Below are positions 1-5,411 of a stretch of DNA of 5,411 nt, in pieces (position 1 is the stretch's first letter; the number at the start of each line of letters is the position of its first letter). The position numbers and the translations under genes were made by a program. The stretch is from contig JAUUZS010000335.1 in the NCBI GenBank assembly GCA_030589835.1, positions 1 through 5,411 on the forward strand. The letters are read 5' to 3'. A model generated the notes under the pieces. The model ran no database searches. It was not told where the DNA came from and saw nothing but the letters and a program-made list of their open reading frames with translations. The stretch comes from Cyclobacteriaceae bacterium (GTDB taxonomy: Bacteria > Bacteroidota > Bacteroidia > Cytophagales > Cyclobacteriaceae).

Positions 1-1754
1 AAAACCTCATTTCCTATCTTGAAATACAGGATGAATTTTGCTTCGACACTGAAACAACAAGCATCGATGCCAGGGAGGCCGAATTGGTAGGAATAGCCTT
101 TTCTTATATACCCGGTGAGGCCTATTATATTCCTGTGCCAGCAGATGAGCATAAGGCAATGGAAATTATGGCTCTGTTAAAACCAGTGTTGGAAAACGAG
201 GCAATAGGAAAAATCGGTCAAAACATTAAATATGACATCCTGGTTCTTAAAAATTATGGTATAGAGGTAAAAGGAAAACTTTTCGATACCATGCTGGCAC
301 ATTATCTGTTTGAACCGGATATGCGGCATAATATGGATGTGCTGGCAGAAACCTATCTGGATTATTCACCAGTTTCTATAAAGACCTTGATTGGAAAAAA
401 AGGATCAAAGCAAGGTACTATGCGGGATGTCGAAGTTGAGAAAGTAGTTCAATATGCCGGTGAAGATGCAGATATCACCCTTCAGTTGAAGCACAAATTC
501 GAAAAATTGGTTGAAGAAAATAGCCTGAAAAAGTTATTATTTGACCTTGAAACCCCATTGGTGAATGTGCTTGCGGCCATGGAATATGAAGGCGTAATGG
601 TTGATGAGCCAACATTAAAAAAGTTATCGGAAGAGCTGGCTATCTCTAGTGAACTTGTTGAAAAAGAAATCTATGACATTGCCGGAGTAAAATTCAATAT
701 CGCTTCCCCCAAGCAATTGGGGGCCGTGCTTTTTGAGAAACTGAAACTTGTCGAGAAGCCAAAGAAAACCAAAACCGGGCAATACGCGACAGGAGAAGAG
801 ATCTTAAATGGATTGGCCAATGAACATCCGATAGCATCAAAGATTTTGGATTTCCGTGAACTTCAAAAGCTAAAATCTACTTATGTAGATGCCCTGCCTG
901 CTTTGATCAGTAAAAGAGATGGAAGAATCCATACTTCCTACAACCAGGCTGTGGCGGCCACGGGAAGGCTGAGCAGTACCAATCCTAATTTGCAAAATAT
1001 TCCGATACGAACCGCCAAAGGCCGCGAGATCAGGAAAGCCTTTGTGCCCAGAAGTAAGGATTTTACACTGATGGCGGCAGATTATTCTCAGATCGAATTG
1101 CGGATCATGGCTGAGTTTGCCAAGGATGAAAGTATGATCGAAGCCTTTAAAAATGGACGCGATATCCATGCGACTTCGGCGAGTAAAATTTTTAAAGTCT
1201 CATTGGATGAGGTAGATGACGACATGCGCCGAAAGGCTAAAATGGCCAATTTCGGGATTATTTATGGCATTTCAGCGTTTGGGCTTTCCCAACGTCTGAG
1301 AATTCCAAGAAGAGAAGCAGTAGAAATCATCGATGCCTATTTCGCGGAATTTTCTGCCGTTAAAGCCTATATGGACAAGGTTATCAACGAAGCCAGGGAA
1401 AATGGGTTTGTGGAAACGATCATGGGCAGAAAGCGGTATTTACGAGACATCAATTCCAAGAATGCCACCATGCGTGGCTTTGCAGAACGCAATGCGATTA
1501 ACGCTCCAATTCAAGGGAGCGCGGCCGATATGATCAAGGTGGCCATGATCAACATCCATAATTGGATGAAAAAAGAAAAGCTGAAATCGAAAATGATCCT
1601 TCAGGTTCATGACGAACTGGTCTTTGATGTACACCGAGCTGAAAAAGAAGTGATGGAGAAGAATATTCCGGAATTTATGAAGACTGCTATAAAGCTGGAA
1701 GTCCCCATGGACGTAGGGTTAGGTTTTGGTGATAATTGGCTGGAGGCACATTAA
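1..1754 (+). CDS. polA: DNA polymerase I, 3' part (exonuclease and polymerase domains)
   Basis: This is the C-terminal part of a family A DNA polymerase, which fills gaps and replaces RNA primers during replication and repair. The frame is open from base 3, so the gene starts before the window. A TTG at 84 is only an internal leucine codon, because the exonuclease motif lies upstream of it. Counting the codon at 3 as residue 1, the 3'-5' exonuclease residues are present: D15 and E17 (DTET, bases 45-56), D78 (NIKYD) and Y151/D155 (YAGED). These match E. coli D355, E357, D424, Y497 and D501, so proofreading should be active. The polymerase domain has TGRLSS (320-325), motif A DYSQIELR (from D360), motif B with R409, K413, F417 and Y421, and motif C VHDE (535-538). 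Visible length is 583 residues, close to the E. coli Klenow region. About 340 residues, normally the 5' nuclease domain, would lie outside the window. No strong terminator follows the stop. Confidence 0.97.
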   Translation, partial: NLISYLEIQDEFCFDTETTSIDAREAELVGIAFSYIPGEAYYIPVPADEHKAMEIMALLKPVLENEAIGKIGQNIKYDILVLKNYGIEVKGKLFDTMLAHYLFEPDMRHNMDVLAETYLDYSPVSIKTLIGKKGSKQGTMRDVEVEKVVQYAGEDADITLQLKHKFEKLVEENSLKKLLFDLETPLVNVLAAMEYEGVMVDEPTLKKLSEELAISSELVEKEIYDIAGVKFNIASPKQLGAVLFEKLKLVEKPKKTKTGQYATGEEILNGLANEHPIASKILDFRELQKLKSTYVDALPALISKRDGRIHTSYNQAVAATGRLSSTNPNLQNIPIRTAKGREIRKAFVPRSKDFTLMAADYSQIELRIMAEFAKDESMIEAFKNGRDIHATSASKIFKVSLDEVDDDMRRKAKMANFGIIYGISAFGLSQRLRIPRREAVEIIDAYFAEFSAVKAYMDKVINEARENGFVETIMGRKRYLRDINSKNATMRGFAERNAINAPIQGSAADMIKVAMINIHNWMKKEKLKSKMILQVHDELVFDVHRAEKEVMEKNIPEFMKTAIKLEVPMDVGLGFGDNWLEAH

Positions 1755-1793
1755 TTTAACTGAAAAACATGCTCTTTCAATACATTTTGGCAA

Positions 1794-1829
1794 CATTTTT
1801 GCATAATGCGCTTTATTGAATTAGTTTTA
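1794..1829 (+). promoter_or_regulatory. Candidate promoter for the beta-barrel gene
   Basis: The 109-bp gap between polA and the barrel gene is AT-rich and holds two imperfect matches to the Bacteroidota promoter consensus (-33 TTTG, -7 TAnnTTTG). One is CATTTTTG at 1794-1801 followed by CAT, so that TTTTGCAT is shared with the boxes before pdhA and the last gene. The other is TTTG at 1798-1801 spaced 20 nt from TAGTTTTA at 1822-1829. Both deviate by one base from TAnnTTTG, and I cannot choose between them. A promoter is expected here because the downstream gene is functionally unrelated to polA. Confidence 0.35.
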
Positions 1830-1863
1830 TTTCATATTTGTACATTCAACAAAATTTTTTACC

Positions 1864-2466
1864 ATGAAAAAAATATTTATATCATTTGGCATTTTATTAT
1901 TCATCTCGATTTCTTCATTTGTTCAAGCTCAAGGCATTGGCATCGGGATCAAAGCCGGGGCTAATTTCGCGAACCAATCCATTTCAGAATCAGTTGCTAC
2001 AGTACAAAGCCTGAGTACAGAAGGGGTAACCGGGTTTCACGGGGGAGTTTATGTTTCAATCAATTTTTCTGATAAATGGGGCATACAGCCGGAAGTCCAT
2101 TACTCTATGGTGGGTTCAGAAATCCCGGATCAGGAGGATTTGAATAAATTTAATTATTTGTCAGTTCCGGTATTATTGAAGTATAAGCCTATTAGTTTTC
2201 TTAGCATTGAAGCAGGACCTCAGTTTTCTTCTCTGCTATCAGTAAAAGATATCGATAAAAACTCGATTGAAGATCAGTTCAAAGACAGCGATTTTGGTTT
2301 GGCTGTAGGAGCAACTGTTCATTTACCTTTAAGCCTTAATGCAAGTCTGCGTTATGTTTGGGGATTTACAAACGTAGCTGATGTGGCGGCAAATCAGGAT
2401 TTGTCAGAAGTGAAAAACACGGTATTCCAGGTTTCTGTGGGATGGACATTGTTGGGAGGAGAGTAA
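1864..2466 (+). CDS. Secreted outer-membrane beta-barrel protein (PorT-like family)
   Basis: The product is a 200-residue protein with a clear N-terminal signal peptide: MKK, then a hydrophobic stretch at about residues 4-20, with likely cleavage after V-Q-A (residue 22) before QGIGIGIKAG. The mature part alternates polar and hydrophobic residues in short strands rich in glycine and aromatics. Its arrangement (GIKAGANFAN near the mature N-terminus, a YLSVPVLLKYKP strand at about 99-109, EAGPQFSSLL at 116-125, LRYVWGF at 162-168, a last strand FQVSVGW at 188-194) is typical of the small Bacteroidota outer-membrane barrels grouped as the PorT / OMP_b-brl_2 type. The predicted location is the outer membrane, with about eight strands. 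The substrate or role cannot be read from the sequence; members are found widely as uncharacterised porin-like proteins. The start ATG lies directly before the signal peptide and has no Shine-Dalgarno motif. A strong terminator follows the stop, so the gene is probably monocistronic. Confidence 0.85.
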   Translation: MKKIFISFGILLFISISSFVQAQGIGIGIKAGANFANQSISESVATVQSLSTEGVTGFHGGVYVSINFSDKWGIQPEVHYSMVGSEIPDQEDLNKFNYLSVPVLLKYKPISFLSIEAGPQFSSLLSVKDIDKNSIEDQFKDSDFGLAVGATVHLPLSLNASLRYVWGFTNVADVAANQDLSEVKNTVFQVSVGWTLLGGE

Positions 2467-2490
2467 AAAAGTAGAAAAACAAAATTTTAA

Positions 2491-2525
2491 GAGGCCCTTT
2501 TTTATTATTGAAAAAGGGCTTTTTT
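2491..2525. terminator. Bidirectional intrinsic terminator between convergent genes
   Basis: A perfect 9-bp stem, GCCCTTTTT (2494-2502) with AAAAAGGGC (2511-2519), encloses an 8-nt loop. Wobble and A-T pairs can lengthen the base of the stem. On the + strand it is followed by six T residues (2520-2525), a classical intrinsic terminator 27 bp after the barrel gene's stop. Read on the minus strand, the same hairpin follows the DUF721 stop codon (2524-2526) almost at once, with a weaker T-rich tail (CTCTTAAAATTTT). It therefore probably ends both convergent transcription units. Confidence 0.88.
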
Positions 2526-2838
2526 AGTAAAACAACACATCGCTTACCATATTTTTATCAAAATCACGGTGGATGATTTCCATTACTTTTGTTTTGGACA
2601 TGGTAAGTTCCTGACGTAGTGGAGCGGAATTGAGTTTTACGAATAGAACCTTATTTTTCATATAAATTTTATCGGTTCTGCGGGATATTGGCTTTCCCAT
2701 CATCGATTCCCAGGAGTTTATCAATTTGTTCTCATCAAATTTCCCCCTTAATTTATAAGTGTCCAGCATAGAATCGATCACATCCTTAAGGCTTGCGGTT
2801 TCAGATTTTCGTTCAGAATATTTGTTTTTATACCTCAT
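2524..2838 (-). CDS. DUF721 / DciA-like protein
   Basis: This 104-residue protein matches the DUF721 family in pattern: a basic N-terminus, an amphipathic helix (SLKDVIDSMLDTYKLRGKFD, about 16-35), then a helix with the conserved tryptophan and glycine (NSWESMMGKPI, 41-51), a threonine-marked turn (RRTDKIYMKN), a beta strand LFVKLNSAPLRQEL (65-78), and a final helix leading to VLFY. DUF721 is the core domain of DciA, which helps load the DnaB replicative helicase in bacteria that lack DnaC or DnaI loaders. The present protein consists of little more than that domain, so assignment as the functional DciA is an inference. Its start lies 12 bp after the recF stop on the same strand, so the two are probably cotranscribed. 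There is no Shine-Dalgarno motif in that gap. The stop abuts the shared terminator. Confidence 0.85.
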   Translation of the reverse strand: MRYKNKYSERKSETASLKDVIDSMLDTYKLRGKFDENKLINSWESMMGKPISRRTDKIYMKNKVLFVKLNSAPLRQELTMSKTKVMEIIHRDFDKNMVSDVLFY

Positions 2839-2850
2839 GAATGATCGATG

Positions 2851-3957
2851 TTATTCCTGAACGGCCAATTTACCATTATCTACCCTAATTACCTTCCATT
2901 CTATATTTAATTTTTCTAAAAAATGGTTGGTACGCTCCGGGCGGGCATCCGTGATAAATACCTGCCCAAATTCATGATGCTCAATCATCTCGGTAAGCTT
3001 TTGAATGCGATGATCATCTAATTTATCAAAAATATCATCTAACAAAAGTATGGGTTTGTAGCCTTTTTCTTCTTTGATTATGTTGAATTGGGCAAGCTTT
3101 AATGCAATCAGAAAAGACTTCTGCTGGCCTTGTGAGCCAAATTTTTTAAGCTGATAACCATCCATTTCAAAAAGGTAGTCATCTTTGTGAACCCCTACAT
3201 TGGTGCGTTGTAGGATCAAATCTTTTTGCAAGGAACTATGGAAAATATCCTTATAATTTTCTTGATCTAATTTAGATTGATAATTAAGGCTGATGGTTTC
3301 TTTTCCTTCCGTCAAAAATGTATAATGTTGTATGATCTTGCTTAGAAAACCCACACAAAAAGCCGATCGTTTGGTGCAGATATCCTTGCCCAGTGATAGT
3401 ATAATCCTATCGTATGGCTCCAAAAGATCATGATCGACTTTGCCAGTTTCAGAAAATTGTTTTAGTAGCCTGTTTCGCTGTTTTAAGGCATGATTGTAAT
3501 CCATCAGGCTGATGAGGTAGGATTTGTCGAGCTGAGAAATGATGCTGTCAAAAAACCTTCTCCTGGTTTCTCCCCCTTCTGTGATCAATAAATGATCGTT
3601 AGGAGCGATGAGTACTGTGGGAAACATGCCGATGATATCGGCAGATTTATCGATAGGATTTTTATCAATCAGAATCTTCTTTCTTTTGCCTAGCGTCAGG
3701 GTGTTTTGCACCACAAGCGATTTATTTTTTTGGGAGAATTTTCCGATAATACTGTAGTATGCCTGATCATGTCTGATACTTTGACTGTCAACCGCATTAA
3801 AGGCACTTTTTGTCATGGATAAAAAATGTACCGCATCGAGTACATTTGTTTTTCCACTGCCATTATCTCCTACCAAGGCATTTATATACTTCGAAAAAGC
3901 CACTTTGGCATCGGAATAGTTTCTGAAATTGGCCATATATAGATTTTCAAGGTACAT
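2851..3957 (-). CDS. recF: DNA replication and repair protein RecF
   Basis: RecF is an SMC-like ABC ATPase that works with RecO and RecR to load RecA at gapped or stalled DNA. The 368-residue product has the usual RecF length and complete motifs: the N-terminal strand MYLENLYMANFRNY, Walker A GDNGSGKT (30-37), the ABC signature GSQGQQKS (274-281), Walker B LLLDD (304-308) running into the D-loop DKLDD (311-315), and the later FITDAR strand (334-339) that carries the switch region. The first ATG is preferred over the methionine at residue 8, because family members begin a few residues before the FRNY segment. No Shine-Dalgarno motif precedes it. It is the first gene of a minus-strand pair with the DUF721 gene and is divergent from pdhA. 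A TAnnTTTG box on the minus strand about 88 bp upstream is its likely promoter element. I see no damage to the frame. Confidence 0.97.
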   Translation of the reverse strand: MYLENLYMANFRNYSDAKVAFSKYINALVGDNGSGKTNVLDAVHFLSMTKSAFNAVDSQSIRHDQAYYSIIGKFSQKNKSLVVQNTLTLGKRKKILIDKNPIDKSADIIGMFPTVLIAPNDHLLITEGGETRRRFFDSIISQLDKSYLISLMDYNHALKQRNRLLKQFSETGKVDHDLLEPYDRIILSLGKDICTKRSAFCVGFLSKIIQHYTFLTEGKETISLNYQSKLDQENYKDIFHSSLQKDLILQRTNVGVHKDDYLFEMDGYQLKKFGSQGQQKSFLIALKLAQFNIIKEEKGYKPILLLDDIFDKLDDHRIQKLTEMIEHHEFGQVFITDARPERTNHFLEKLNIEWKVIRVDNGKLAVQE

Positions 3958-3983
3958 ATATTTCTTTGTTGAAGGTTTTTATT

Positions 3984-3991
3984 TAATTTTG
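3984..3991 (+). promoter_or_regulatory. Candidate -7 box for pdhA
   Basis: TAATTTTG is an exact match to the Bacteroidota -7 consensus TAnnTTTG and is followed by CAT. Upstream, TTTC lies at 3961-3964 (19-nt spacing) and TTTG at 3965-3968 (15-nt spacing), so the -33 element is imperfect. Transcription from here would start near 3997-3999, giving a leader of roughly 75 nt. That leader could fold as CTTTTTGAAC (3997-4006) with GTTCATAAAG (4030-4039), which has one T-T mismatch. Confidence 0.55.
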
Positions 3992-4044
3992 CATCGCTTT
4001 TTGAACCCTTTGCCCAAATTTGTGGTTGAGTTCATAAAGTCTTG

Positions 4045-4052
4045 CAAAATTA
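4045..4052 (-). promoter_or_regulatory. Candidate -7 box for recF-DUF721
   Basis: On the minus strand this reads TAATTTTG, an exact TAnnTTTG box identical to the one facing it at 3984-3991. The -33 position would fall close to the pdhA start codon at 4073, and no TTTG is seen there, so support rests on the -7 box and its position upstream of recF. Transcription would start near 4037-4039, leaving a leader of about 80 nt before the recF ATG. Confidence 0.45.
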
Positions 4053-4072
4053 AAATAATTAAGCAATCTGAT

Positions 4073-5104
4073 ATGTCAACGGCAAAAGAAAAGAAAACAC
4101 AATCTGCTGCAACAAAAGCCCCATTTTCAAAGGATACTTACAAATACTGGTTAGAAAGTATGATTTTGATGCGGAGGTTTGAAGAAAAAACGGGTCAATT
4201 ATATGGTCAGCAAAAAATTAAAGGATTTTGCCATCTGTACATTGGCCAGGAGGCCTGTGCTTCAGGGGCGATCTCAGCGCTTAAAAAAGGCGACAGTTAT
4301 CTTACTTCCTATAGGGATCACGCACACCCCCTTGCATTAGGGTCTGATCCTAAAGCTATAATGGCTGAAATGTATGGAAAAGAAACCGGGATATCCAAAG
4401 GCAAGGGCGGATCTATGCATATGTTTGATAAGGATCGGCATTTCTTTGGAGGCCATGGGATTGTTGGAGGGCAAATTCCGCTTGGCGTAGGAATTGCTTT
4501 TGCCGAAAAATACAATAAGACAGATAAACTTTGCATTGCCTATATGGGCGATGGCGCCGTCAGGCAGGGGGCATTTCATGAGGCTTTAAATCTTGGTATG
4601 CATTACAAACTGCCTGTGATATTTGCCATTGAGAACAATGGTTATGCCATGGGGACTTCAGTACAACGGACTTCTAATGTTACCGACCTGGCAAAATTGG
4701 GCGATGCCTATGAGATGCCTTCAGAATCTGTGGATGCGATGAAAGTTGAGGATGTTCATAAAGCCGTTGCTAAAGCAGCTGTAAGGGCCAGAAAAGGAGG
4801 AGGGCCTACCTTATTGGAATTCAAAACCTATCGATACAAAGGGCACTCCATGTCTGATCCTGCTAAATACAGGACAAAAGAAGAGGTGGCGGCATATAAA
4901 AAGCGTGATCCAATTGAGCAGGTAAAAATTGCTATGTTAAAATATAAATTTGCCAACGAAGCGTACTTTGCAGAAATTGAGGCACGTGTTAAACAGCAGG
5001 TGCTTGATGCGGTAAAATTTGCAGAGGAGTCGAATTTCCCGGATCCGAGTGAGATTTATAAGGATGTTTATGTTCAGGAAGATTATCCTTTTGTTAAGGA
5101 TTAA
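4073..5104 (+). CDS. pdhA: Pyruvate dehydrogenase E1 component, alpha subunit
   Basis: This is the thiamine diphosphate (TPP) binding alpha subunit of the heterotetrameric E1 enzyme, which decarboxylates pyruvate and passes the acetyl group to the lipoyl domain of E2. The 343-residue product has the family's usual length. Motifs include RRFEEKTGQLY (34-44), YIGQEA (56-61), YRDHAH (80-85), GKGGSMHMFD (110-119), the TPP/Mg motif from GDG (159-161) to NN (188-189), and the active-site loop YRYKGHSMSDP (253-263) with H258. The loop favours pyruvate dehydrogenase over branched-chain 2-oxoacid dehydrogenase, though the latter cannot be fully excluded. The frame stays open upstream to an ATG at 3929, but that start would overlap recF and add 48 residues with no family resemblance. 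ATG 4073 gives MSTAKEKKT and a normal N-terminus. Neither the E1 beta nor the E2 gene is adjacent, so they must be encoded elsewhere. Confidence 0.95.
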   Translation: MSTAKEKKTQSAATKAPFSKDTYKYWLESMILMRRFEEKTGQLYGQQKIKGFCHLYIGQEACASGAISALKKGDSYLTSYRDHAHPLALGSDPKAIMAEMYGKETGISKGKGGSMHMFDKDRHFFGGHGIVGGQIPLGVGIAFAEKYNKTDKLCIAYMGDGAVRQGAFHEALNLGMHYKLPVIFAIENNGYAMGTSVQRTSNVTDLAKLGDAYEMPSESVDAMKVEDVHKAVAKAAVRARKGGGPTLLEFKTYRYKGHSMSDPAKYRTKEEVAAYKKRDPIEQVKIAMLKYKFANEAYFAEIEARVKQQVLDAVKFAEESNFPDPSEIYKDVYVQEDYPFVKD

Positions 5105-5136
5105 GCCATAAAATATTTTTTTAAATTTTTTTATAC

Positions 5137-5144
5137 TATTTTTG
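5137..5144 (+). promoter_or_regulatory. Candidate -7 box for the gene at 5160
   Basis: TATTTTTG matches TAnnTTTG exactly and is followed by CATC, like the box before pdhA. It lies in a very AT-rich 55-bp gap after pdhA. The expected -33 region is only T-rich, without a clear TTTG. The G of the box is 15 nt from the ATG at 5160, so the transcript would have a leader of about 10 nt or less. No convincing hairpin terminator for pdhA is present in the gap, so readthrough from pdhA is also possible. Confidence 0.45.
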
Positions 5145-5159
5145 CATCCTGAAATTAGA

Positions 5160-5411
5160 ATGATGGCGAAATCGAAGAAAAAAGGGAACCCAAGTACAGG
5201 AGAAGAATTACTCGAAAATCCGGAAGTCTTAGCTGATCAAATCAGTAAGACCGAGGAGTTTTTAGAGCAAAATAAAAAGCTGGTCTTTACAATAGGCGGA
5301 GTTTTGGCAGTAGTCATAGCAGCCTATTTTTTATATAATTACTGGATTACGGAAAAAAATGATACTGCTCAAAATGAAATGTTTCAGGCGGTATATTATT
5401 TTGAAGCCGAT
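5160..5411 (+). CDS. Membrane-anchored protein, N-terminal part (probable TPR family)
   Basis: The frame is open from ATG 5160 to the end of the window (84 codons), so the 3' end is missing. A second ATG at 5163 gives MAKSKKKG and could equally be the start. The visible part has a lysine-rich N-terminus (residues 4-8), an acidic amphipathic segment (EELLENPEVLADQISKTEEF, about 15-34), a single transmembrane helix at about 41-61 (LVFTIGGVLAVVIAAYFLYN), and then NEMFQAVYYFEAD (72-84), which looks like the start of a helical repeat. From memory, this arrangement is typical of Bacteroidota tetratricopeptide-repeat proteins with an N-terminal anchor and a YfgM/YbgF-like soluble part, with the bulk of the chain outside the cytoplasm. 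That last point is inferred because the repeats are not in the window. The function is unknown. It lies 55 bp after pdhA with its own candidate promoter box. Confidence 0.72.
   Translation, partial: MMAKSKKKGNPSTGEELLENPEVLADQISKTEEFLEQNKKLVFTIGGVLAVVIAAYFLYNYWITEKNDTAQNEMFQAVYYFEAD

Larger units (their letters stand above)
3982..4054. repeat. Long imperfect inverted repeat between recF and pdhA
   Basis: The bases at 3982-4006 are complementary to 4030-4054 at 21 of 25 positions, around an axis at 4018. The matching blocks are a 12-bp block (TTTAATTTTGCA at 3982-3993 against TGCAAAATTAAA at 4043-4054), a 4-bp block (CTTT 3997-4000 against AAAG 4036-4039) and a 5-bp block (TGAAC 4002-4006 against GTTCA 4030-4034). 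The central 23 nt contain the 8-bp palindrome CAAATTTG (4015-4022), whose own axis is 4018.5. Each outer 12-bp block contains one exact TAnnTTTG box. Confidence 0.85.

Noticed and set aside
84..86. TTG as the start of the polymerase gene
   Set aside because: The exonuclease DTET motif (45-56) is in the same open frame upstream, so the gene begins before the window and this is an internal leucine codon.
870..1169. Minus-strand open frame of 99 codons inside polA
   Set aside because: It lies wholly antisense to the conserved polymerase domain and its translation resembles no family I know. It is a shadow frame.
1333..1634. Short open frames on both strands within polA (1333-1533 + and 1440-1634 -)
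   Set aside because: Both overlap the region between polymerase motifs B and C in other frames and have no features of real proteins.
1761..1779. Possible polA terminator (TGAAA...TTTCA)
   Set aside because: The stem is only five weak base pairs with no T tract directly after it, which is too little to call a terminator.
4318..4579. Two overlapping minus-strand open frames inside pdhA
   Set aside because: They are antisense to the thiamine-binding region, and their composition follows from the codons of pdhA.
5105..5136. AT-rich stretch after pdhA as a terminator
   Set aside because: It has T runs and a short AAAATATTTT palindrome but no GC-containing stem.
1..5411. A novel defence, mobile or CRISPR-like system
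   Set aside because: No direct-repeat arrays, transposase, integrase, toxin-antitoxin or nuclease cassette is present. All genes belong to common housekeeping or envelope families.

Overview
The window looks like ordinary chromosomal DNA from a member of the Bacteroidota, possibly the Cytophagales. I judge this from the AT-leaning composition, the lack of a Shine-Dalgarno motif before any start, -7 promoter boxes of the TAnnTTTG type, a PorT-like outer-membrane barrel protein, and a recF-DUF721 pair. The genus assignment is only an impression; no search was run.

Layout from left to right: (1) the 3' two thirds of polA (DNA polymerase I, + strand), entering the window inside the 3'-5' exonuclease domain and ending at 1754. 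(2) A 109-bp gap with weak promoter candidates, then a 200-residue secreted beta-barrel protein (1864-2466, +). (3) A strong bidirectional terminator hairpin (about 2491-2525) between convergent genes. (4) A minus-strand pair, recF (2851-3957) followed after 12 bp by a short DUF721/DciA-like protein (2524-2838). (5) A 115-bp divergent intergenic region (3958-4072) that carries a long imperfect inverted repeat with a TAnnTTTG box in each arm. (6) pdhA, the pyruvate dehydrogenase E1 alpha subunit (4073-5104, +). (7) The first 84 codons of a membrane-anchored, probably TPR-type protein (5160 to the window end, +) behind its own TAnnTTTG box.

Functionally, three genes concern DNA replication and repair (polA, recF, DUF721/DciA-like), one central carbon metabolism (pdhA), and two the envelope (the barrel protein and the TM-anchored protein). 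They appear to be separate transcription units except for recF-DUF721. All genes whose full extent is visible are intact, and the catalytic motifs in polA, recF and pdhA are conserved. I see no mobile element, CRISPR array, tRNA, rRNA or defence system. The least expected structure is the symmetric recF/pdhA intergenic region, whose two -7 boxes face each other so that the two 5' leaders would overlap.
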